Below, in pieces: positions 1 through 5,273 of a DNA stretch of 11,061 nt. The position numbers and the translations under genes were made by a program. Positions within the stretch are counted from its first letter, which is position 1, and every line of letters starts with the position of its first letter. Location: NCBI GenBank assembly GCA_900752095.1, contig CAADUD010000084.1:1-11061 (forward strand), given 5' to 3'. The DNA comes from Clostridia bacterium (GTDB lineage: Bacteria > Bacillota > Clostridia > TANB77 > CAG-508). Under the pieces are notes generated by a model. That model ran no database searches. It saw only the letters and a list, made by a program, of their open reading frames with translations, and was not told the DNA's origin.

Positions 1-430
1 ATATGAATTTGAAATTTATATCCTTCTGGTACGGTAATAATATAGTTTCCCTTCTCATCTACTTTTTCTACATCTGTTTCTTTATTATTAATAATTTTAG
101 CATCTTGCATATCTTGCCATAAGCCATCTACTGTTACACTATCATCTAATGCTTTATTGAGTGACCAATTAATTCCTACGATTCCTATTCTATCTTTATA
201 GCTTGCTATTAGTTGTTGTTCTTTTGCTTCATTAGCTAAATTAATTATTCCTCCTTCTCCTAAAGTAGTTTGGATAGTAATTCCCGCTAATATTAACATT
301 ACTACAATGGTTACTACTAAGGCAATTAGAGTAATTCCCTGTTTATTATTGAAATACCTATTATTTTTTATTTCGCTTTTACTTTTTTCTTTACTCTCTT
401 TACTATGTTTTGCTTGTGTTTCTTTCATCT
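1..430 (-). CDS. Type IV prepilin-like surface protein, C-terminus beyond the left edge
   Basis: About 143 residues are visible; the gene runs off the window. A Lys/Ser/Glu-rich leader of about 30 residues precedes a class III-type prepilin site, Gly31 followed by ITLIALVVTIVVMLILAG (residues 32-49), then a soluble part with NWSLNKA near 87-93 and VTVDGLW near 98-104. In this family the leader is cut after the Gly by a prepilin peptidase and the hydrophobic helix anchors or assembles the protein. The +5 position is Ala, not the Glu typical of major pilins, so it may be a minor pilin or a membrane-anchored pseudopilin. The ATG at 430-428 is the only sensible start; an AAGGAG lies about 13 bases upstream, rather far. 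It is a paralogue of the pseudogene at 4801-5170. The specific role is unknown. Confidence 0.75.
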
Positions 431-484
431 TTCCCTTTTTTCTCCTTTTTCGTTTTTTCCTTTTATTTCTTCGCACACAAAATT

Positions 485-520
485 AAGATGAATCATACCT
501 CTTTAGGCATAATCCATCTT
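485..520 (-). other. Long RNA hairpin upstream of the prepilin-like gene
   Basis: On the minus strand 15 consecutive pairs form between 506-520 and 485-499 around a 6-base loop (500-505). Three pairs are G-U wobbles that are valid only in minus-strand RNA; on the plus strand they become A-C mismatches. No T-run follows, so it does not resemble an intrinsic terminator. It could be a 5' leader structure of the prepilin-like mRNA or a processing or stability element. Confidence 0.5.
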
Positions 521-588
521 TTAAATTTTGATATTTTATATATAATTTTGGTACAACAAATAAAACTAAATTTTCGTTAGTTGTTGGT

Positions 589-648
589 TTAAATCTTAGC
601 TCTCTCTCTCTCTCTCTCTCTTAGAATTTCAAGCTTTTGCTGGTTCAT
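589..648 (-). CDS. Possible 19-residue micro-ORF carrying a dinucleotide repeat
   Basis: An ATG at 648-646 sits 6 bases after a clean AAGGAG, and a plausible promoter lies upstream at 688-716. It reads MNQQKLEILRERERERAKI and stops at 589. The RER run is encoded by an (AG)11 tract at 600-621. With one more repeat unit, or two fewer, the frame would continue for about 39 further codons to a TAA at 485-483; with one fewer unit it would stop at once. The layout resembles a slipped-strand contingency locus, but the predicted peptide matches nothing I recognise. The good ribosome binding site is the main evidence that it is translated at all. Confidence 0.25.
   Translation of the reverse strand: MNQQKLEILRERERERAKI
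600..621 (-). repeat. (AG)11 dinucleotide tract, (CT)11 on the plus strand
   Basis: Twenty-two uninterrupted alternating bases lie inside the possible micro-ORF at 589-648. Pure dinucleotide runs of this length are prone to slipped-strand mispairing, so the unit number could vary between cells. No other such tract occurs in the window. Confidence 0.95.
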
Positions 649-687
649 TAATTTCTCCTTATTTTCTCTTAATTTTTTAGTATATTT

Positions 688-716
688 ATTTTATATCAAT
701 AAGTTTAAAAATGCAA
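688..716 (-). promoter_or_regulatory. Putative sigma-A promoter upstream of the micro-ORF
   Basis: On the minus strand TTGCAT (716-711), a 17-base spacer and TAAAAT (693-688) fit a sigma-A promoter and would start transcription near 681. It could drive the micro-ORF and the prepilin-like gene, which would otherwise lack a promoter because rplL is followed by a terminator. AT-rich DNA yields such matches by chance. Confidence 0.4.
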
Positions 717-852
717 GTAATTTTTTATTCTATATACATTCGTATTATGCATCAATTAAAAAGAATTTAGATAAAAGAAACATTTTTAAACAAATTATAC
801 TTTCTCCTTTTATCATTATCAATGATATCTTGTTATTTTAAATATATTTTAA

Positions 853-997
853 GATGTTTCTACTGCTTTAATTGGTAATTAGAAAGTGAAAAAATATCAC
901 AAGATATTAGTGTTGTTACTTTGTATAAAATTAGTCAGATTTTAGAAGTCCCATAGAAAAGCTATTTGATTATTCAAATCAAAAGAAAGAAGACTAG
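853..997 (+). pseudogene. Remnant of an XRE/Cro-C1-type regulator (C-terminal half of the helix-turn-helix domain)
   Basis: The plus strand encodes DVSTALIGN in one frame, then LESEKISQDISVVTLYKI and SQILEV in a second frame, then PIEKLFDYSNQKKED and a TAG in a third. Joined, these follow the second half of a Cro/C1 helix-turn-helix domain (recognition helix, then the pattern V-TLYKIS-ILEVPIEKLF). Two apparent single-base deletions, near 880 and near 950, break the frame. No start codon or N-terminal half can be read with confidence upstream. It is the only coding trace on the plus strand. Its last codons and stop lie inside the rplL terminator stem. It probably marks an insertion that has since decayed. 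Confidence 0.6.
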
Positions 998-1018
998 TCA
1001 ATTCTAGTCTTCTTTCTT
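983..1018 (-). terminator. Terminator of the ribosomal protein operon after rplL
   Basis: A perfect 15-bp stem (983-997 with 1004-1018) with a 6-base loop lies 10 bases past the rplL stop. Its 3' arm on the minus strand ends in CTTTCTTTT, giving a moderate U-tract; on the plus strand it is followed by ATTATATATATTATT. It therefore closes the rpmG-rplL unit and separates it from the prepilin-like gene. Its left arm also encodes the last codons of the XRE remnant. Confidence 0.85.
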
Positions 1019-1028
1019 ATTATATATA

Positions 1029-1397
1029 TTATTGTAATTCTACTGTAGCTCCTACTTCTTCGAATTTAGCTTTTAATTCTTCAGCTTCTTCTTTAGCTAC
1101 ATTTTCTTTAACTGCTTTTGGAGCACCGTCTACTAAATCTTTAGCTTCTTTTAATCCTAATCCTGTAGCATCTCTAACTACTTTAATTACTTGGATTTTG
1201 TTTGCTCCTGCTTCTTTTAATACTACATTGAATGAAGTTTTTTCTTCAGCTGCGCCTGCTGCTGCTCCACCAGCTACTGGTGCTGCAACTGCTGCTGCAG
1301 ATACTCCATATTTTTCTTCAATTCCTTTTACTAATTCTGATAATTCAACAACTGTTAAAGTGTCGATAGTTTCTAATAATTCATCAACTTTTGCCAT
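1029..1397 (-). CDS. rplL: 50S ribosomal protein L7/L12
   Basis: 122 residues, the normal family length. L7/L12 forms the flexible multi-copy stalk of the large subunit, binds L10, and recruits and stimulates the translational GTPases EF-Tu, EF-G and IF2. The helical N-terminal dimerisation domain (about 1-35) is followed by an Ala/Gly/Val hinge (about 36-50) and the globular C-terminal domain (about 54-122) with the conserved VIKVVRDATGLGLKEAKDLV region, which contacts factors. The start is fixed by GGAGG 10 bases before the ATG. It lies 54 bases after rplJ and is the last gene of the operon, followed at once by a terminator. rpoB, its usual neighbour, does not follow. Confidence 0.98.
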   Translation of the reverse strand: MAKVDELLETIDTLTVVELSELVKGIEEKYGVSAAAVAAPVAGGAAAGAAEEKTSFNVVLKEAGANKIQVIKVVRDATGLGLKEAKDLVDGAPKAVKENVAKEEAEELKAKFEEVGATVELQ

Positions 1398-1451
1398 TTT
1401 AAAATGACCTCCTTCTTTAATTTTATTTCTTTTTTATAATTTTCATAAGAA

Positions 1452-1958
1452 TTAAGCGTTAGCTTGTTCCTTTTGCGCCTTAACAGCATCCAAAGCAACA
1501 GCCAATTTGGTAATATTGCCAAGTAAAGCACCTGCCAATTTTGCCATAAGTTCTTGTCTGGATGGTAATTTTGCTAAAGTAATAATTTCTTCAGCTGTCA
1601 TTACTTTCCCATCTATAATTCCACCTTTAATTTTGTAGAATTCATTGTTTTTAGAGAAATTATAAATAATTTTAGATGGTTCTAAGTAGTCTTCTGTACC
1701 TGTTACAATTGCGGTTGGTCCTTCTAGAAGTTCATCTAGTCCATTTTCTCCATTTGCATTTAATGCTCTTTTAATAATGTTATTTTTAATAACTCTGTAC
1801 TGACTATTTGCATTTCTTAAGTCTGTTCTTAATTTTGTTACATCTGCTACATTAATTCCTCTGTAGTCTGTTAACAAAATTACTTTTGCTGCTTTTAATT
1901 CTTCAGATAGTTTTTTAACTTCTTCTTCTTTTTGTGCTAAAACTGTTTTGCTTGCCAT
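1452..1958 (-). CDS. rplJ: 50S ribosomal protein L10
   Basis: 168 residues starting MASKTVLAQKEEEVKKLSEE. L10 anchors the stalk: its N-terminal domain binds the L11-region helices of 23S rRNA and its C-terminal helix carries the L7/L12 dimers. The conserved stretch LLTDYRGINVADVTKLR and the following RVIKNNIIKRAL are present, as is the Ala-rich C-terminal helix. An in-frame upstream TTG at 1973 would add five residues, but those codons are themselves the GGGAGG ribosome binding site, so the ATG at 1958 is the start. Expression is probably controlled by the leader at 2044-2157, where L10 with L7/L12 would bind its own mRNA, as known for this family. Confidence 0.97.
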   Translation of the reverse strand: MASKTVLAQKEEEVKKLSEELKAAKVILLTDYRGINVADVTKLRTDLRNANSQYRVIKNNIIKRALNANGENGLDELLEGPTAIVTGTEDYLEPSKIIYNFSKNNEFYKIKGGIIDGKVMTAEEIITLAKLPSRQELMAKLAGALLGNITKLAVALDAVKAQKEQANA

Positions 1959-1980
1959 TTTTTCACCTCCCAAGCTTATA

Positions 1981-2035
1981 AAAAATATTTTGTTTAGTAA
2001 ATTTTAGTGTTAACAATTATTACTAAAATATTTTT
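1981..2035 (-). other. AT-rich hairpin between the leader terminator and rplJ
   Basis: Eleven perfect pairs (1981-1991 with 2025-2035) are extended by five more (1996-2000 with 2020-2024) across a 4-base bulge, all in A/T-rich sequence with a 19-base loop. It lies between the leader terminator and the rplJ ribosome binding site, so it exists only in read-through transcripts. It may shield the 5' end or place a processing site; it could also be incidental. Confidence 0.4.
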
Positions 2036-2043
2036 ATTTACCT

Positions 2044-2092
2044 AAAAAAGTCCAATCAATTTTGCCTTTTTGAAACAAAGATTGATTAGACT
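2044..2092 (-). terminator. Intrinsic terminator within the rplJ leader
   Basis: On the minus strand AGTCTAATCAAT (2092-2081) pairs with ATTGATTGGACT (2060-2049) with one G-U wobble, followed directly by a run of Ts. The 20-base loop is large for a terminator. Its place between rplA and rplJ fits attenuation that sets the level of L10 and L7/L12 apart from L11 and L1. A six-base complementarity between the AAAGAT before the stem and the ATCTTT just inside it could be part of a competing antiterminator. Confidence 0.7.
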
Positions 2093-2157
2093 TTTGAAAA
2101 TCCGATCTTTTCTTTGCCTCGGTAAGACTTACAAGATTAGCTTACTTTCTTCGGCAA
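2093..2157 (-). promoter_or_regulatory. L10 leader: binding site for the L10-L7/L12 complex
   Basis: On the minus strand TTGCC (2157-2153) pairs with GGCAA (2118-2114), and inside it GTAAG pairs with CTTAC; the unpaired GAAGAAA and CGA between these helices look like the bent internal-loop core of ribosomal protein L10 leaders in Firmicutes. It is directly followed by the terminator at 2044-2092. The known model is that excess L10-L7/L12 binds here and lowers rplJL expression. A covariance search with the L10 leader model would settle it. Confidence 0.7.
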
Positions 2158-2169
2158 TAAATTTATTTT

Positions 2170-2853
2170 CTATTTTTGATCAATATACATACTTGGTCCC
2201 ATTGTGGTAGAGATTGCTACACTTTTAATATATTGTCCTTTTGCTGCTGCTGGCTTTGCTTTGATAATAGCATTCATAATAGTTTCATAATTTTCTAATA
2301 GCTTATCTGCACCAAATGATACTTTACCAAAACCTAAGTGAACAATGTTATTTTTATCAAGTCTGTATTCTACTTTTCCTGATTTAATTTCTTGGATTGC
2401 TTTTGTTACATCCATGGTTACTGTTCCGGATTTAGGGTTTGGCATTAATCCTTTTGGTCCTAATACTTTACCTAACCTTCCTACAATTCCCATCATGTCT
2501 GGTGTTGCAACAATAACATCATAATCAAACCAGTTTTCTTTTTCGATTTTTGGAATTAATTCTTCTGCTCCAACAAAGTCAGCTCCTGCTTTTGTAGCTT
2601 CATCTGCTTTTGGTCCTTTTGCAAATACTAATACTCTTTGTGTTTTACCTGTACCATTTGGAAGTACGGTAGTACCTCTTACTTGTTGGTCTGCTTGTTT
2701 AGAATCCACACCTAATTTAACATGTAATTCCACCGTTTCGTCAAATTTTGTTTTTGGCATTTTTTCAATGGTATCTAGTGCTTCTTTTGCACTATATAAT
2801 TTTTTTCTATCAATTAGCTTTTCTGCTTCTTGATATCTCTTTCCTTTTTTCAT
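2170..2853 (-). CDS. rplA: 50S ribosomal protein L1
   Basis: 227 residues starting MKKGKRYQEAEKLIDRKKLY. L1 forms the mobile stalk near the ribosomal E site, helps release deacylated tRNA, and in many bacteria represses its own operon by binding mRNA. The conserved LPNGTGKTQRVLVFAKG and LGPKGLMPNPKSGTV stretches and the C-terminal SVAISTTMGPSMYID are all visible. An in-frame TTG 21 bases upstream would add seven residues that overlap the AAAGGAGGG ribosome binding site, so the ATG at 2853 is chosen. It lies 131 bases after rplK, the widest gap in the first half of the cluster, and that gap can form hairpins. Confidence 0.98.
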   Translation of the reverse strand: MKKGKRYQEAEKLIDRKKLYSAKEALDTIEKMPKTKFDETVELHVKLGVDSKQADQQVRGTTVLPNGTGKTQRVLVFAKGPKADEATKAGADFVGAEELIPKIEKENWFDYDVIVATPDMMGIVGRLGKVLGPKGLMPNPKSGTVTMDVTKAIQEIKSGKVEYRLDKNNIVHLGFGKVSFGADKLLENYETIMNAIIKAKPAAAKGQYIKSVAISTTMGPSMYIDQK

Positions 2854-2984
2854 ATTTTCCCTCCTTTGGTTCAAGCGAAAGTTTTTTTACTTTCTCCCAA
2901 CTTTCTAAATTCTAACTATTTTTTTGCTCAAGTGGTTTACTTTCCATTTTATTTAGAATATATGGAAAATAATTAGCATTTTCA
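2854..2984 (-). other. rplK-rplA spacer with two hairpins
   Basis: On the minus strand TTTCCAT and ATGGAAA (7 pairs) enclose an AT-rich loop near 2940-2967, and GAAAGT/ACTTTC (6 pairs, 2877-2882 with 2889-2894) form a hairpin just before the rplA ribosome binding site. L1 is an autoregulator in other bacteria, so an L1-binding element is conceivable, but I cannot identify the conserved L1 target motif here. There is no obvious promoter. Confidence 0.3.
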
Positions 2985-3413
2985 TTAGTCTACTACTACA
3001 ATTCCCATAGATCTAGCAGTTCCTGCTACCATACTCATTGCTGCTTCTAATGATGCTGCATTTAAGTCTGGCATTTTCTTTTTAGCAACTTCTTCTACTT
3101 GGGCCTTTGTAATTTTAGCAACTTTATCTCTGTTAGGCTTTCCAGAACCTTTTTCTATTTTTGCAGCTTGTTTAATTAAAACTGCCATAGGTGGTTCTTT
3201 TGTAATAAATTCAAATGATTTATCTTTATATACAGTAATTATTACTGGAATAATAGTTCCACCCATTTGTGCTGTTCTATCATTGAATTGTTTTACAAAT
3301 TCCATAATATTAACGCCACTTGCACCTAGTGCTGGTCCTACTGGTGGAGCTGGACTTGCCTTTCCTGCTGGAATTTGCAATTTAATTACATTTCCTATTT
3401 CTTTTTCTGCCAT
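2985..3413 (-). CDS. rplK: 50S ribosomal protein L11
   Basis: 142 residues, standard length. L11 binds the GTPase-associated region of 23S rRNA with L10, and is part of the thiopeptide-binding site and of RelA activation in other bacteria. The N-terminal domain carries the Pro-rich SPAPPVGPALGASGVNIMEF, a strong family signature, followed by KTKAQ-like linker sequence and the RNA-binding C-terminal domain ending GTARSMGIVVVD. A longer frame beginning at 3452 adds 13 residues, but these encode the AAAGGAGG ribosome binding site, so the ATG at 3413 followed by AEKEIG is the start. It lies 63 bases after nusG. Confidence 0.98.
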   Translation of the reverse strand: MAEKEIGNVIKLQIPAGKASPAPPVGPALGASGVNIMEFVKQFNDRTAQMGGTIIPVIITVYKDKSFEFITKEPPMAVLIKQAAKIEKGSGKPNRDKVAKITKAQVEEVAKKKMPDLNAASLEAAMSMVAGTARSMGIVVVD

Positions 3414-3476
3414 TATTATAGCACCTCCTTTAGTTTTTATATGTATATTCATCTAAAAATTAGATTACTAACAAAC

Positions 3477-4010
3477 TCAAATTTTTTGAACTTGTGAAAA
3501 TTCTAGTTCTACTGGTGTTTCCCTTCCAAACATAGATACTAATACTTTTACCTTATGTTTTTCTTTGTTGATTTCAGTTACTACTCCTGTAAAGTCTGTT
3601 AATGGACCTTCCATAATACGTACCGAGTCATGAATACCATAGTCTACATTTACTTCTACTTGTTCAAAGCCCATTTTTCTAATTTCCTCGTCTGTAAGAG
3701 GAATAGGGTCTGTTCCAGAACCAACAAAACCAGTAACACCTCTTGTATTTCTTACAATGTACCATGTTTTTTCTGTTACAATCATTTTAATTAAAACATA
3801 ACCTGGAAATACTTTTTTTAAGTTTGTTTTTCTTTGGCCTTCTTTAATTTCTATTTGTTCTTCCATTGGTACAATAATTTCAAAGAAATAGTCTTCTAGT
3901 TCTCTATTTTTAATTGTTTTTTCCAAGTCTGTTTTGACTTTATTTTCATAACCTGAATAAGTATGTACTACATACCATCTTGGTACTAATTCTTTTTTTT
4001 CTTGAGACAT
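3477..4010 (-). CDS. nusG: Transcription termination/antitermination factor NusG
   Basis: 177 residues, typical for the family. NusG binds the RNA polymerase clamp through its NGN domain and modulates pausing, Rho-dependent termination and transcription-translation coupling. The NGN domain starts with PRWYVVHTYSGYENKV and contains KVFPGYVLIKM and NTRGVTGFVG; the C-terminal KOW domain (about 125-177) contains DSVRIMEGPLTDFTGVV and ends in VELEFSQVQKI. AAGGAGG lies 9 bases before the ATG and overlaps the end of secE, 14 bases upstream, so the two genes are likely translated together. Confidence 0.98.
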   Translation of the reverse strand: MSQEKKELVPRWYVVHTYSGYENKVKTDLEKTIKNRELEDYFFEIIVPMEEQIEIKEGQRKTNLKKVFPGYVLIKMIVTEKTWYIVRNTRGVTGFVGSGTDPIPLTDEEIRKMGFEQVEVNVDYGIHDSVRIMEGPLTDFTGVVTEINKEKHKVKVLVSMFGRETPVELEFSQVQKI

Positions 4011-4024
4011 ATTAATAAGCCTCC

Positions 4025-4408
4025 TTATTCTTCATTTACAGTATTACTTTCGGCCTCACCATTTTCAGTAGTTACATTGTTTTCTGTATTATTTGTTTCA
4101 TTTAGGATATTATTTACTGCATTTTGTGCTTCTTGATTAGTATCTGTGTTTTCAGTTTGTACATTTTGAGATTCTACTAAACCTCTTAATTTATCAATCC
4201 CATAACTATTCATTAGCTCAAAAACTAAATCCAACACAAATACAATAATTGCAGTAATTAATACAATGGTAATAACTGCTACTGTATTATTGACAAGTTG
4301 TTTTGGTGTTGGCCAAATTACTCTTTTTAGTTCTGCCTTAAAATCTTTAAAAAAGTGTTTGTTTTCTTTTTTTTCTTTTTTGTCATTTTTAGTTATATCT
4401 TTAGGCAT
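4025..4408 (-). CDS. secE: Preprotein translocase subunit SecE with an acidic C-terminal extension
   Basis: 127 residues; most Gram-positive SecE proteins are about 60-75. SecE clamps SecY in the membrane as part of the SecYEG channel. A Lys-rich cytoplasmic start is followed by the conserved amphipathic segment FKDFKAELKRVIWPTPKQL (about 20-38) and one membrane helix (about 42-65). Residues from about 78 to 127 form an added Asn/Glu/Thr-rich tail with no Lys or Arg; with the usual N-in, C-out topology it would face outside the membrane. The GGGGG ribosome binding site fixes the start, 22 bases after rpmG. The core identification is firm; the function of the tail is unknown. Confidence 0.95.
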   Translation of the reverse strand: MPKDITKNDKKEKKENKHFFKDFKAELKRVIWPTPKQLVNNTVAVITIVLITAIIVFVLDLVFELMNSYGIDKLRGLVESQNVQTENTDTNQEAQNAVNNILNETNNTENNVTTENGEAESNTVNEE

Positions 4409-4430
4409 TTTGTTATCCCCCTTAAAAGGC

Positions 4431-4595
4431 TTATTTTGTTTCTTTATGTGTTGTACGTTTGTTACAGAATTTGCAATATTTTACAACTTCTAATCTTTCT
4501 GTATTATTCTTTTTGTTTTTCTCTGATAAATAATTTCTTCTTTTACATTCTGTACATTCTAATGTAATTGGTTCTCTTGCTCCTTTTGCAGCCAT
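4431..4595 (-). CDS. rpmG: 50S ribosomal protein L33 (zinc-binding form)
   Basis: 54 residues, MAAKGAREPITLECTECKRR onward, slightly longer than the usual 49-50. It reads CTEC (Cys14, Cys17) and CKFC (Cys41, Cys44), the four cysteines of the zinc-binding 'C+' form of L33, and ends CNKRTTHKETK. L33 is a small protein near the E site of the large subunit. GGAGG lies 8 bases before the ATG. It is the first gene of the cluster, and the rpmG-secE-nusG order is standard in Firmicutes. C+ paralogues depend on zinc; a zinc-free copy may exist elsewhere in the genome, but none is in this window. Confidence 0.95.
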   Translation of the reverse strand: MAAKGAREPITLECTECKRRNYLSEKNKKNNTERLEVVKYCKFCNKRTTHKETK

Positions 4596-4636
4596 TTCAA
4601 ACACCTCCAGCTTATCTTTGCTTTTTGAATTTCATT

Positions 4637-4670
4637 TTATTAAGCGTATGTTATCACATACGCTTAATAA
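4637..4670 (-). promoter_or_regulatory. Palindrome with 14-bp arms at the start of the rpmG operon transcript
   Basis: TTATTAAGCGTATG (4637-4650) and its exact reverse complement (4657-4670) flank a 6-base spacer. It begins at the last base of the -10 box and covers the expected start site near 4664, so the transcript would begin with a stem of about nine pairs (AAGCGTATG/CATACGCTT). It is either an operator for a dimeric repressor or a 5' stem that protects the mRNA. No T-run follows on the minus strand, so it is not a terminator of this operon. Confidence 0.75.
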
Positions 4671-4698
4671 TTGTACCATTTTTTGCCTAAGATGTCAA
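4670..4698 (-). promoter_or_regulatory. Strong sigma-A promoter of the rpmG-secE-nusG-rplKAJL cluster
   Basis: On the minus strand TTGACA (4698-4693) is followed after exactly 17 bases by TACAAT (4675-4670), giving a perfect -35 and a one-mismatch -10. Transcription would start at about 4664, some 70 bases before rpmG. This is the best promoter match in the window and fits a highly expressed operon. Its -10 box abuts the palindrome at 4637-4670. Confidence 0.85.
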
Positions 4699-4800
4699 CT
4701 ATTTTATGAGATTTTGTATCTTTTTTTGTTAACTTAAAATTTGTGTTTTAATTTACCTTTTTATCTAGTATTTTAATCATGTTGACTAGCATAACCATGT

Positions 4801-5170
4801 TCACAATAGTAATGAGAATATGTCTTGCCACTCTCCTTCTGTTCCTCCTACTTGATATTGAATTGTTACTCCTGTTTCTGTTGTTTCTAATTCTATATTT
4901 GCTATTCCATTACTCCATACCGTTTCTCCCATAGAACATCTACAGTATACTTGAATCTACTGCCATTTCTATACTCCAGTCTGCTATCACATTATTGATT
5001 CTATCTTTTAATGCTCCTATTTCATGTTCTATTTTTACTTGGTTTGCTATATCAAAAATTCTTCCGTTACTAAATAACAGGTTAATCGTTATTCCTGCTA
5101 AGATGAATAATACTACTTGTTACTCTCTTACAGTTTCAATATTTTCAAAGTTTTTCATTTGTTTTTCCAT
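4801..5170 (-). pseudogene. Decayed prepilin-like gene, paralogue of the gene at 1-430
   Basis: From an ATG at 5170, MEKQMKNFENIETVRE is cut by an in-frame TAA. The same frame then gives QVVLFILAGITINLLFSNG, later KDRINNVIADWSIEMAVDSS, and stops at a TAG near 4960. A neighbouring frame gives TVDVLWE. These match, in order, LILAGITI, KDRIGIVGINWSLNKALDDS and TVDGLW of the intact protein at 1-430. A third frame (to a TGA at 4803-4801) gives WSNGIANIELETTETGVTIQ and YQVGGTEGEWQ, which resembles an Ig/fibronectin-like repeat seen on surface proteins. Part of the hydrophobic segment and some of the middle are missing. At least two frame breaks make a working product unlikely. Confidence 0.8.
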
Positions 5171-5273
5171 TATTATTTTACCTATTTATTTATTTTTCGT
5201 CAAGCATTTTTTGCTTTTTTATACTTTCTATACGTAACTTTTGAATATTACAAAAAAATTTTTTCCCACTTTT

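Noticed and set aside
600..621. CT repeat considered as part of a CRISPR or satellite array
   Set aside because: It is a single simple dinucleotide tract without spacers or repeat units of CRISPR length.
1198..1407. Plus-strand frame opposite rplL
   Set aside because: An antisense shadow of the Ala-rich hinge of L7/L12.
5171..5202. TTGACG-17-TAAAAT directly before the pseudogene ATG
   Set aside because: It would give a start site at or beyond the ATG of a dead gene; probably chance in AT-rich DNA.
5252..5264. A7T6 run after the flavin reductase stop, considered as a terminator
   Set aside because: It is self-complementary but has no loop and no GC pairs, so no stable terminator hairpin forms.
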